DNA of 64,000 nt from Streptomyces pseudovenezuelae. Its GTDB lineage: Bacteria; Actinomycetota; Actinomycetes; Streptomycetales; Streptomycetaceae. This document shows positions 41,402-49,103 of this stretch, in pieces. The notes under the pieces are model-generated. The model saw nothing but the letters and a program-made list of their open reading frames with translations. It searched no databases and was not told the origin of the DNA. Positions within the stretch are counted from its first letter, which is position 1; each line of letters starts with the position of its first letter. The stretch spans positions 124,001-188,000 of the forward strand of contig NZ_JARXVH010000003.1 in the NCBI RefSeq assembly GCF_029892565.1, written 5' to 3'. The position numbers and the translations under genes were made by a program.

Positions 41402-41426
41402 CGGCCTCCCTGAATGGACCCCTCCC

Positions 41427-41870
41427 ATGCCAAGTCGCCCCCGGCGTCCCTGCCCTGTCGCACCCAACTGCCCTAACTCCATCAGCGGTAGGGAACGGGC
41501 CTGCCCCGATCATGTGCACATGCTGACTGCACGACGTGCCGAGAAGGGGACCAGCGCATACGGCAAGGATTGGCCGCGTAAGCGTGAGTCATTCCTTTAC
41601 ATGAATGCGTGGTGCGTGTTGTGTGGTCAGCCTTCCAAGGTTGCTGATCACTTTCCGGTGAGCCGCAAGAATCTACTTAAGCGCGGCGTTACTGATCCGA
41701 ACGCGCATGAGCACCTGAGAGCCCTTTGTGTGCGCTGCCACAACGGTGAGACCGGCCGTAACCAGGCTGGTGGTGTAGTCGCTGAGAGGCGAAGGCAGTC
41801 ACAGGCTCAGCGTGAATGGCAGCACTGGACAGAGAAGCGCGAAGCCGAGAGCGAAGAGCCGCCGTTCTGA
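41427..41870 (+). CDS. HNH endonuclease, phage terminase-associated type
   Basis: A 147-residue protein. The core is CVLCG (about 69-73), ADHFPVSRKNLLKRG with the catalytic His (about 79-93), HEHLRALCVRCHNGETGRNQ with the second Cys pair (about 102-121). This is the pattern of HNH nucleases that in HK97-type and many actinophages sit beside the terminase and help cleave cos DNA. No terminase gene follows here. The N-terminus adds a separate Cys motif (CPVAPNC). An unusual GGGGGTGACCCCC site begins 12 bases downstream. Confidence 0.85.
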   Translation: MPSRPRRPCPVAPNCPNSISGRERACPDHVHMLTARRAEKGTSAYGKDWPRKRESFLYMNAWCVLCGQPSKVADHFPVSRKNLLKRGVTDPNAHEHLRALCVRCHNGETGRNQAGGVVAERRRQSQAQREWQHWTEKREAESEEPPF

Positions 41871-41882
41871 TCCTGCCTCGTG

Positions 41883-41895
41883 GGGGGTGACCCCC
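41883..41895. other. GGGGG-TGA-CCCCC, candidate cos-like site
   Basis: A perfect 5+3+5 palindrome immediately after the HNH gene, inside 137 bases of non-coding DNA that also contain CAGGGAGGGAAAAA. In phages the cos site often lies just next to such an HNH gene. Inference from position only. Confidence 0.35.
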
Positions 41896-42007
41896 TCCGG
41901 ACCTTACAGAAGCGCGGCAGGGAGGGAAAAAGCTAGCGCCGCAACTGTCAGCGTTTGCGCGGCCATGGACACTAGACATACGCCCCAGAGATGCGGACAC
42001 TCGGGGC

Positions 42008-42601
42008 ATGGATGCTGGTTTGGCGGCGGTACTCGGAGCTATAGCGGCCTCAATGGGCAGCGTTGCGGCAGCCTTTGCGCAGCACGAAACCGCGCGTATC
42101 TCCGCAAGAGCTGATCACCGAAGGGAAAGGCGGCAGCCACGCCATGACACCTATCGGGTCTTCATTCAGAAAGTCCTCCTTGTCAAGGAGCGAGTTGCTT
42201 ACGACGGATACGAGGATACAACTTTCAGCGAGGAAGAAGCGTTAATCAAGGCAGTGCATGAAAGCTGGATTGACGTGAGCCTATTAGGTCCTCAACCCGT
42301 CATTTCTGCTGCTTCGGGACTCCGCGACGACGCTCTAGGAGTTGTTGAATTGATGGCGATTACTCGTCACTTGCAAGAGCGGGTTAGTTACATGGACGAG
42401 GAGGACGACACACTTGAAGAGGAGCTAGAGAAGTACAGCGCTTCGGTAGATCATCTATACGAAGCCGCACAAACATTGATCAAAAGCGCCGATCAATTCA
42501 GTACAGCCGCCAGCGCGTCACTAGACGATGACGGAACAATGCGCCGATTTACCAGCAAGAGGCTAAAACGTAAACGAGTTACAGAAGGCAGTGTGACCTA
42601 G
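42008..42601 (+). CDS. membrane-anchored helical protein
   Basis: A 197-residue protein with one N-terminal membrane helix (DAGLAAVLGAIAASMGSVAAAFA), a basic juxtamembrane stretch (HRRERRQPRHDTYRVFI) and a long acidic helical domain; the C-terminus is basic (FTSKRLKRKR). G+C is near 50%, far below the chromosome. A stop-codon-bearing paralogue lies inverted at 40309-40854. Similar tail-in-membrane proteins are common in Streptomyces accessory islands; function unknown, with phage defence or host-membrane interaction possible. Confidence 0.75.
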   Translation: MDAGLAAVLGAIAASMGSVAAAFAQHETARISARADHRRERRQPRHDTYRVFIQKVLLVKERVAYDGYEDTTFSEEEALIKAVHESWIDVSLLGPQPVISAASGLRDDALGVVELMAITRHLQERVSYMDEEDDTLEEELEKYSASVDHLYEAAQTLIKSADQFSTAASASLDDDGTMRRFTSKRLKRKRVTEGSVT

Positions 42602-42618
42602 TCTTTCCGCGTCCAATG

Positions 42619-42657
42619 GCCCCGTACCCGCTGCCGTACTGGTGGCCGGTACGGGGC
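42619..42657 (+). terminator. terminator after the membrane protein gene
   Basis: GCCCCGTACC (42619-42628) pairs perfectly with GGTACGGGGC (42648-42657), followed by TTCTCTC. Confidence 0.8.
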
Positions 42658-42675
42658 TTCTCTCAGTTCAGAAAA

Positions 42676-42690
42676 CTGACGGAGCGTCAG
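42676..42690. promoter_or_regulatory. palindrome CTGACG-GAG-CGTCAG
   Basis: The reverse complement of the 15-base site at 37474-37488. It lies upstream of the regulatory cassette starting at 42804. Confidence 0.5.
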
Positions 42691-42753
42691 ATGGCTGCCT
42701 CTGCTGCCAGCAAGTGGCCCGTAAGCATGCCCTCTTGACGTGATCCGTCAGGC

Positions 42754-42783
42754 GGGTGATGGTCGTGCAATCGGGCGCAATCG
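42754..42783. promoter_or_regulatory. GCAATC direct repeat upstream of regulatory cassette, operator candidate
   Basis: GGGTGATGG then CGTGCAATC-GG-GCGCAATCG, ending 20 bases before ATG 42804. An almost identical block is at 44424-44453 in front of the next gene group. Likely a binding site of the XRE regulator encoded between them. Confidence 0.55.
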
Positions 42784-42803
42784 CATCGACGGAAGGACAC
42801 GAC

Positions 42804-43046
42804 ATGCCGCTACGGTTCCTGGGGATCATCCCGAACTCGCCTGACACAGACTCCCCAACCATCTGGCTGGATGAAGGGACGGGGGACCTACTGATCCAGT
42901 CGTACAAGGCGACAGAGGAAGAGGTGAAGGCGTGCCAGGAGATCGGCTCAATTCCGGGTCACTCCACAGACGTACCGGATCACGAGACGATCATCAGGCT
43001 TCCCAAAGTCATGCTCCAGTACATTCCCCACCCCGACAGCGAGTAG
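42804..43046 (+). CDS. small protein of XRE/DUF6879 cassette
   Basis: An 80-residue protein (MPLRFLGIIPNSPDTDSPTIWLDEGTG...) starting at ATG 42804 behind GAAGGA. It looks like a short beta-rich protein of the kind that often precedes DUF6879 genes in Streptomyces. Five bases separate it from the next start, so the two are co-translated. Unknown biochemical role. Confidence 0.65.
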   Translation: MPLRFLGIIPNSPDTDSPTIWLDEGTGDLLIQSYKATEEEVKACQEIGSIPGHSTDVPDHETIIRLPKVMLQYIPHPDSE

Positions 43047-43051
43047 CAACA

Positions 43052-43567
43052 ATGACGAACCCCATACTTGAGGGTCTGGCGAAGGCGCGTCACTCAGCCA
43101 TTCACTTGGAAATGCGCGACGCATACCAGCAGAATGACCCTGAGTTCATCGCGTGGCAGAACGGGAAGCGCCTTGACCCTGCCGCTGACCGGTCGGCGTG
43201 GTGGCGTCCGTTTCTCGACGTGGTTGCCGAGACAACAGCGCGCGGAGTCGTAATGCGGCGTGCCCGGATCGTCTCGGAACCAGTGACGGACTACATCAAG
43301 TACGAGTACGACGTGACGTTTCCAAACGTTGCGGCAGGTGAGCTGATCCGCTGGTTGCCCCGGCGTAAGGCAGCCGACATCCCCTTGCCCGGAACAGACC
43401 TTTGGATGTTCGACAAATCCTCAGTTCTGTTCACCTACTTCTCCGGAATCGGGGAGGTAGTTGACCGCGAATGGTGCAGTGAACCGGCCGTGGTGGCGCT
43501 GGTAAGTACAGCATTCGAAACGGTCTGGGAACGGGCCACGTCTCATGAGGAGTACAAGCCGGTTTGA
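43052..43567 (+). CDS. DUF6879 family protein
   Basis: A 171-residue protein. The pattern is that of DUF6879: HLEMRDAY near residue 17, FIAWQNGKR, WWRPFLDVV, then ARIVSEPVTDYIKYEYDVT near 72-90 and LWMFD near 117. Such proteins are encoded next to XRE/DUF5753 regulators throughout Streptomyces, like DUF397 partners, and may be their ligands or effectors. Here it sits directly upstream of such a regulator, overlapping or abutting its start. Confidence 0.8.
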   Translation: MTNPILEGLAKARHSAIHLEMRDAYQQNDPEFIAWQNGKRLDPAADRSAWWRPFLDVVAETTARGVVMRRARIVSEPVTDYIKYEYDVTFPNVAAGELIRWLPRRKAADIPLPGTDLWMFDKSSVLFTYFSGIGEVVDREWCSEPAVVALVSTAFETVWERATSHEEYKPV

Positions 43568-43580
43568 CCGGCCCCGCGCC

Positions 43581-44429
43581 ATGCCCGCATCAGGATCATC
43601 AAGTGTTCAAGCCGCCCGGAAAGTCCTTGCCGATCGCCTTCGGGAAATGTGCAAGGACGCCGGGTTGGACGGTAAGCGGCTCGCTGAGGCGTGCGGGTGG
43701 CATCCTGCCAAGGTCTCTCGGATCTCGTCCGCGAAAACATCGCCTTCCGCTGAGGACATCCGCGCATGGTGTCGCGCTTGCGGCGCAGAAGACCAGACAG
43801 AGGACCTGATTGCTTCTCTGCGCGCCGTAGAGGGCATGTGGGTGGAGTGGCGACGGATGGAGCGGGCAGGGCTCCGACAGGCGCAGGAAGCGCGTTTGCC
43901 GCTGTACGAACGAACGCGTTGGTTCCGCTGCTACTCGCCGGGCCTTGTTCCCGGATTGATCCAGACGTACGGCTACACCGAAGACGTATTGCGCGCCGTA
44001 CAGCGTCGCCGTGTTGAGGTTGACGATGTGGCCGATGCCGTGTCCGCACGTATGGAGCGTCAGCGGGTGCTGTTTGAGGGTCAGCGCCGTTTCGCGTTCC
44101 TGATAGAAGAGTCAGTTCTAAGGAACGCACTCGGTGAGCCGGATACACAGGTTGAGCAACTAGAGCATTTGCTCACGGTCTCAGCGCTGCCCAACGTCAG
44201 TTTGGGGGTGGTGCGCACGAAGATTGGCCGGGCACGAATGCCGGTAGAGGGCTTCTGGATATTCGACACGGCACAGGTGAATGTCGAGTTGGTCTCCGGG
44301 TACCTGACGATCACTCAGCCGCGAGAAGTGGCCACGTACGCTGACACGTTCGCCGCATTGGCCGACGTTGCTGTGTACGGCGCGAAGGCCCATGCTCTGA
44401 TCCGGGCGGCTGTCGCCTCGCTTGGGTGA
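43581..44429 (+). CDS. XRE-family regulator with DUF5753 domain
   Basis: A 282-residue regulator. The N-terminal helix-turn-helix (LREMCKDAGLDGKRLAEACGWHPAKVSRISS) covers about residues 17-47; the rest is a DUF5753 ligand-binding-like domain (LPLYERTRWFRCYSPGLVPGLIQT, then VRTKIGRARMPVEGFWIFD). An in-frame ATG at 43545 overlaps the DUF6879 gene and could be the true start. Proteins of this family repress or activate nearby genes together with small partners and are used as development switches in Streptomyces. Repeated GCAATC blocks flank its cassette. Confidence 0.88.
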   Translation: MPASGSSSVQAARKVLADRLREMCKDAGLDGKRLAEACGWHPAKVSRISSAKTSPSAEDIRAWCRACGAEDQTEDLIASLRAVEGMWVEWRRMERAGLRQAQEARLPLYERTRWFRCYSPGLVPGLIQTYGYTEDVLRAVQRRRVEVDDVADAVSARMERQRVLFEGQRRFAFLIEESVLRNALGEPDTQVEQLEHLLTVSALPNVSLGVVRTKIGRARMPVEGFWIFDTAQVNVELVSGYLTITQPREVATYADTFAALADVAVYGAKAHALIRAAVASLG

Positions 44430-44453
44430 TTGGCGTGCAATCTCGTGCAATCG
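44424..44453. promoter_or_regulatory. second GCAATC direct-repeat block
   Basis: GGGTGATTGG then CGTGCAATC-T-CGTGCAATCG, overlapping the regulator's stop codon and lying 65 bases upstream of ATG 44519. Matches the block at 42754-42783. Confidence 0.55.
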
Positions 44454-44518
44454 GCTGTGAGTTGGGGTGTCGGAGTTCCTAGCGTGGTTGCCTCGGACCA
44501 CGCGAGGGGACAGCGGAC

Positions 44519-44716
44519 ATGGCCAGTCAGACGACGAAGACGAACGCCACAGACGCGCGACAGCATGAGTACACGACCTACGCGCCCCCTGGTGAGAAGT
44601 GCCGGAAGTGCCGTAAGCCGTTCAAGTCGCTGGAGACATGCCGCCGGGTGGCCAACGAACGAGCGTCCGGGGGATCTTCCGCTGACCGATACGAACACCA
44701 CGAGTGCCCGGCATGA
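44519..44716 (+). CDS. small zinc-ribbon-like protein
   Basis: A 65-residue protein with CRKCRK (about 28-33), a Cys near 42 and a C-terminal HHECPA, enough for a zinc-binding knuckle. It follows the GCAATC repeats and overlaps the next gene by four bases. Unknown function; it resembles small Cys-rich ORFs that accompany XRE/DUF5753 cassettes. Confidence 0.6.
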   Translation: MASQTTKTNATDARQHEYTTYAPPGEKCRKCRKPFKSLETCRRVANERASGGSSADRYEHHECPA

Positions 44717-44949
44717 CTGCCCCCGCGAAACGCGCCAGCGTCCGCCTGAGCGCCTTACCGGAGCCGGAGCTAGTCAGCCTCATAGGTGACCCGTCAGGGC
44801 CGTACGCAAACTCTCCTGACGGCTGGTGGACGGAACCCGGGGGAGCACTCGACTCGGCTTCCGGGGTTGTCTACTTCCCGCCTACCGCTCAGCTTCCCGC
44901 CTGCCCGTTCCCGTGTTCCACCTGCCGTGCCAAAGGGAGGCAGCGTTGA
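44713..44949 (+). CDS. small protein with terminal Cys motif
   Basis: A 78-residue protein (ATG 44713, ATGA overlap with the previous gene) with WWTEPGG in the middle and CPFPCSTC at the end, a compact metal-binding motif. It is coupled on both sides. Unknown function. Confidence 0.6.
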   Translation: MTAPAKRASVRLSALPEPELVSLIGDPSGPYANSPDGWWTEPGGALDSASGVVYFPPTAQLPACPFPCSTCRAKGRQR

Positions 44950-45164
44950 GGGATGTTGACCACTGGCTGAGAGAGCCCCGGCGCGGACCGGTTGACCCCA
45001 AGACATGCATTGTGTGTGCGTCGCTTCGCGGACAAGTCAGGGCAGCCGCCCGTACGGAAGACCCGTTGTTGACTGTGGCCACGCTCTCAGCGATGCAGGT
45101 ACACCGCGAATTCGGTCACCAGGACGGGGTGAAGGAACCACAGACCGCCGAGCAATCCGCATGA
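44946..45164 (+). CDS. small protein with CIVC motif, TTG start
   Basis: A 72-residue protein read from a TTG that overlaps the previous stop (TTGA). It has CIVC at about residues 23-26 and a His/Glu-rich end (QVHREFGHQD), a possible one-Cys-pair plus His site. The start is inferred from coupling; no in-frame ATG is available. It is the last gene before attR; 45165-45357 holds nothing recognisable. Confidence 0.55.
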   Translation: MRDVDHWLREPRRGPVDPKTCIVCASLRGQVRAAARTEDPLLTVATLSAMQVHREFGHQDGVKEPQTAEQSA

Positions 45165-45352
45165 CCCGTGCAGTGTCCGCCTAGGTCCCTCGCTGTCGGC
45201 ACAGCACCCCGGCAGAGAGGTTGAGTGGCCTCGTCCATGCGTCTCCCCCGGCGTACTGGGCGGGGCTTCGTCGCGTGCGCCAACTTGGGCTGTGACCTGG
45301 GGCGTTGCTCGCTTCGGCTGTCTCTGGCTGAGCCCTGTCTCTGCATGTACGC

Positions 45353-46507
45353 TTAGACCAGGCACCCGCCCTCGTGGCCGGTGTTCAACGCGGCCAGGAG
45401 ATCCACCACTTCGGATCCGCGCACCTCACCCACGACCAGCCGGTCGGGCCGCATCCGCAGCGCCTGGCGGACCAGGTCCTGGAGGGTGACGAGGCCCGCG
45501 CCCTCCTGGTTGGCGGGTCTGGCCTCCAGACGGACGACGTGCGGATGGTTCGGCCTCAACTCCGCCGAGTCCTCCGCGAGCACGATCCGCTCGCCTGGTC
45601 CGACCAGCCCCAAAAGCGCGCTCAGCAGGGTTGTCTTGCCGGTGCCAGTGCCCCCGCTGATCAGGAACGACAGCCGTGCCCCAAGCAGCGCCCGCAACAC
45701 CCGGTCCCCGCCCGGCGGCACCGTGCCCGCCTCGACCAGTTCGTCGAGCGTGAAGGCCCGGGGCCGTACGACCCGCAGGGCCAGGCAGGTGCAGCCGACG
45801 GCCACCGGCGGCAGCACCGCGTGCAGACGCGTCCCGTCGGGCAACCGCGCGTCCACCCACGGCCGTGCGTCGTCGAGTCGGCGTCCGGCCACCGCGGCCA
45901 GGCGCTGCGCGAGCCGACGTACGGCCGCCGCGTCCGGAAAGGCCACGGAGGTCAGTTCCAGTCCGCCGCCCCGGTCCACCCAGACCCGGTCCGGAGCGGA
46001 CACCAGCACGTCGGTCACGGATGGATCGGCGAGCAGCGGTTCCAGCGGACCGCTGCCGACCAACTCGGACCGCAACTGCTCGGCCGCCCCGAGGACTTCG
46101 GCGTCCCCAAGGACCCGCCCCTGCTCACGCAACGCCTGCGCCACCCGCGCGGGAGTCGGTTCGGCCCCACTCTCGACCAGCCACTGCCGCACCCCGTCAA
46201 GCAGCCCGGTAGGCATCTCAGGCGCCGCCACCCCAGATCCGGACCCGCCGCCACCCGATCCCCACGGCGACCCCGAAGACGCCCCTGCAACTGCCCCCGT
46301 AGGCCCCTGGAAAAGGTCACTGGAGGACACCCACGACCGCACCCCCGCCCGCACTCCTGAAGGCACTCGCGCCGGCACCCCCACAGGCGCGCCCGAAGAC
46401 GCCCGCCCCGAAGCAACCGCCGACCCGCCCACCACCACCCGCTCAGCCCCAGGTCCGGAATCGGAGCTGGACCCGAACCCGGCCCCGGCCCCTGAATACG
46501 TCCTCAC
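45353..46507 (-). pseudogene. tadA: tadA/cpaF ATPase, 5' part interrupted by the element
   Basis: About 384 residues of the Tad pilus secretion ATPase: Walker A GGTGTGKTT near residue 290 and Walker B-like LVVGEVRG near 360, ending at LNTGHEGG followed by Cys-Leu-Val and a stop supplied by the element. The remaining HAN motif and C-terminal domain are at 35048-35371. GTG 46507 overlaps the ssd stop (GTGA). The truncated protein keeps the P-loop but lacks the His box, so it is unlikely to power pilus assembly. Confidence 0.92.
45358..45383. other. attR of the 10-kb element
   Basis: The element arm CCAGGCACCCG (45358-45368) meets tadA sequence CCTCGTGGCC. The crossover dinucleotide CC is predicted at 45369-45370. 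Joined to the attL arm, this gives an attP of two perfect 11-base inverted arms around CC. Confidence 0.85.
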
Positions 46508-47607
46508 GCGCTCCCCACCTCCATCAACGCCCGCTCCCAGAACTCCTTGCAGAACCGGGCCAGCGGACCGCGTCCGGCCCCACCCGGCGGCGCCTTGGCC
46601 TCGCCCGCGCGCAGCAGTCCCGACTCGACGGGCACCTCGCCCGCCAGGGGCAGGCCCAGCAGCCGGGCCACCTCGCGGTCGTCGAGCCCGGGTGCGTACG
46701 GCCCCCGTACCGCGACCCGCAGATCGCGCAGGACCATGCCCACCGCGGATGCCACTCGGCCGGCCGCCGCGACGGCACGCAGTTCGCCGGGGACGACGAG
46801 GAGCCCGAGGTCGAGCTGGGCGAGGGCCTCGGCGACGCCGTCGTCGACGCGGCGCGGCAGATCGACGACGACCGTGCCGCCCCGGCGTCTGGCGGCGGCG
46901 AGCACCGCCCGCACGGCCTGCGGCGGGATGGCGACGCAGTCGCCGCGGTCCCAGCTGAGCACCCGCAGGGAGTGGAGTTCGGGGAGCGACTCCTCCAGGG
47001 CGCCGCCGCCTACCCTCCCGCGCGAGGCGGCGAAGGCGGGCCAGCGCAGCCCTTCCGCGGTCTCGCCGCCGAGGAGTACGTCGAGTCCGCCGCCCAGCGG
47101 ATCGGCGTCCACGAGGAGGGTGCGCAGTCCCTCACGCGCGGAGGTGACGGCGAGGGCGCACGCGAGCGTGGACGCTCCCGCTCCGCCGCGGCCGCCGATG
47201 ACGCCGACGGTGAGGGCGGGCCGCCCGACGCCCTCGGCCACGTCGGCGATGCGGTCGACCAGCCACTGCTCCCCGTCGGGCAGCATCAGGACGTGGTCGG
47301 CGCCGATCTCGACGGCCCGGCGCCAGACCCCCGAGTCGTCCTGATCGCGCCCGACCAGCACCACTCCGCGTCTGCGCGCGGCCCCGCGCACCCGCCGCGC
47401 GGCGTCGTCGCCGACCAGCACGAGCGGTGCGGCCTCCCAGCCGCCGGCGCGCTCCGGCACCGAGTGGTGCACCTCCGGTGTCGCGCCGGCCGCGGCGCAC
47501 AGGCGCAGCAGGTCGTCGAGCAGACCCGCGTCCTCCGTGACGATCAACGGTCCGGCCTGCCGCCCCGAGGCGGCGGGCGGTGGTTCGTGTGTGACGGCTC
47601 CGGCCAC
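46504..47607 (-). CDS. ssd: septum site-determining protein Ssd / TadZ-like
   Basis: A 367-residue MinD/ParA-type ATPase. An N-terminal receiver-like domain (about 1-125) precedes the deviant Walker A GGRGGAGAST (about 138-147) and LLVDADPLGG. In actinobacteria this gene, next to tadA, is annotated as septum-site determining protein (Ssd); in other bacteria the equivalent TadZ localises the Tad apparatus. It overlaps tadA by four bases, so it is the first gene of the tad operon here. Confidence 0.88.
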   Translation of the reverse strand: MAGAVTHEPPPAASGRQAGPLIVTEDAGLLDDLLRLCAAAGATPEVHHSVPERAGGWEAAPLVLVGDDAARRVRGAARRRGVVLVGRDQDDSGVWRRAVEIGADHVLMLPDGEQWLVDRIADVAEGVGRPALTVGVIGGRGGAGASTLACALAVTSAREGLRTLLVDADPLGGGLDVLLGGETAEGLRWPAFAASRGRVGGGALEESLPELHSLRVLSWDRGDCVAIPPQAVRAVLAAARRRGGTVVVDLPRRVDDGVAEALAQLDLGLLVVPGELRAVAAAGRVASAVGMVLRDLRVAVRGPYAPGLDDREVARLLGLPLAGEVPVESGLLRAGEAKAPPGGAGRGPLARFCKEFWERALMEVGSA

Positions 47608-48226
47608 GGTCTCCGTCCCCCTTCGCTACATCTCTCGCGCAGCCCCTGCGGCCACGCGATTCCCAAACGCGTGAGGAACCGGCGAGCGGCCCTCCATATG
47701 AACGGCCGATAGGAACCGGCCAAACCCGCCCGACAAACCGGTTCCGGTCACGAACTCGGTACTGGCGGGACGCGTTTGAATCACGGTGCAGCGATCCTGA
47801 AAATCTTGTGGATCTTGGTCGAAAACTGTGGACAACTTGATGCCTGTGAATATCGCCGTCACCCATACCGGTGAGGCCTGTACCAATCCCTGTACCGCGG
47901 CCCCTACCGCCCTCGGACCGCCCGGGAAAACCTCCGCAGAGCATCCCGACGGCTACGCACAGTGATGGATCGTGGGCATACGAAAGAGGCGACCGAAGCC
48001 GCCTCCACACGGCCGAACGGTCGCCTGCAGTAAGGGAAAAACCCACCCGGACATGCGACGACCCCCACCGGGGGGGAGAGTGGGGGTCGCCTTCACGGCC
48101 GACTCGGGGGGGGAGGAGCCGGACCGCGTTAGCACGGTCGCGAACGATCCGTGACTTCCATGGTGTACCCGAGAGCCCTCTCAGGCAAACCCACGCGCCA
48201 CACCTTACGCCGAATGGGCTGCGCCT
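47608..48226. other. 619-bp intergenic region between tad operon and HAD gene
   Basis: Divergent promoter region with no gene. A 10-bp-stem hairpin (CGACCCCCAC at 48059-48068, GTGGGGGTCG at 48080-48089) lies about 140 bases before the HAD gene, perhaps in its leader. Promoters of ssd and the HAD gene must lie here, but I see no clear consensus. Confidence 0.5.
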
Positions 48227-49060
48227 ATGCTCGGGGTCGTGGAAAACCACTCGTTGCCCCGCACAGCCGCCTTCTTTGACCTGGACAAGACGGTCATTGC
48301 GAAGTCGAGCACGCTCACGTTCAGCAAGTCGTTCTACCAAGGCGGCCTGATCAACCGCAGGGACGCCGTGCGGAGCGCCTATGCCCAGTTCGTCTTCCTC
48401 GTCGGCGGTATGGACCACGACCAGATGGAGCGCACACGCGAGTACTTGTCCGGACTGGTTCGCGGCTGGAACGTCCAACAGGTCAAGGAGATCGTCGCCG
48501 AGACGCTGCACGATCTGATCGACCCGATCATCTACGACGAGGCCGCCTCGCTCATCGAGGAGCACCACACCGCCGGCCGCGATGTCGTCATCGTGTCGAC
48601 GTCGGGTGCCGAGGTGGTCGAGCCCATCGGTGAACTGCTCGGCGCGGACCGGGTGGTGGCGACCCGCATGGTCGTCGGCGAGGACGGCTGCTTCACCGGA
48701 GAGGTGGCGTACTACGCGTACGGCCCGACGAAGGCCGAGGCCATCAAGGAGCTGGCCGCGTCCGAGGGATACGACCTCGAACGCTGCTACGCCTACAGCG
48801 ACTCGGCGACCGATCTGCCGATGCTGCAGGCGGTCGGCCATCCGCACGCCGTCAACCCGGACCGGACGCTGCGGCGTGAGGCACTCGCGCGTGGCTGGCC
48901 GATCCTCGATTTCCACCGCCCGGTGCGACTCAAGCAGCGCATTCCGACGCTCTCCGTACCGCCCCGTCCGGCGCTCGTCGCCGCCGCGGCGATCGGTGCC
49001 GCGGCGGCCACCGCGGGCCTCGTCTGGTACGCCAGCCGACGTCGGGCGGCAACTGCCTGA
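48227..49060 (+). CDS. HAD superfamily IB phosphatase (SerB-like) with C-terminal membrane helix
   Basis: A 277-residue HAD hydrolase. Motif I FFDLDKT (about 16-22) carries both catalytic Asp residues; motif II VSTSG is near 124; motif III/IV is SDSATDLPML near 188-197. The C-terminal 30 residues form a membrane helix (AAAAIGAAAATAGLVWYASRRR), so the enzyme is probably membrane-anchored on the cytoplasmic face. The family includes phosphoserine and lipid-phosphate phosphatases; the substrate is not evident. The start fits homologues I remember. Confidence 0.9.
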   Translation: MLGVVENHSLPRTAAFFDLDKTVIAKSSTLTFSKSFYQGGLINRRDAVRSAYAQFVFLVGGMDHDQMERTREYLSGLVRGWNVQQVKEIVAETLHDLIDPIIYDEAASLIEEHHTAGRDVVIVSTSGAEVVEPIGELLGADRVVATRMVVGEDGCFTGEVAYYAYGPTKAEAIKELAASEGYDLERCYAYSDSATDLPMLQAVGHPHAVNPDRTLRREALARGWPILDFHRPVRLKQRIPTLSVPPRPALVAAAAIGAAAATAGLVWYASRRRAATA

Positions 49061-49103
49061 TCACGTCGCCCTTTTTGCACCTGATTGAGACTAAAAGTAA
49101 AGA

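Larger units (their letters stand above)
35371..45370. mobile_element. 10.0-kb serine-integrase element inserted in tadA
   Basis: Both ends fall inside one gene (tadA) whose halves match exactly at the junctions. A shared CCGCCC is at 35367-35372 and 45366-45371, so the element is 9,999 bp. Base composition is clearly lower in G+C than the flanking DNA (some genes near 50%). It encodes a serine integrase at the left end, many small plus-strand genes, two HNH-like proteins, an XRE regulator cassette and no phage structural, terminase or conjugation genes. It is either a degenerate prophage, an integrative element moved by a helper, or a phage satellite. Confidence 0.92.
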
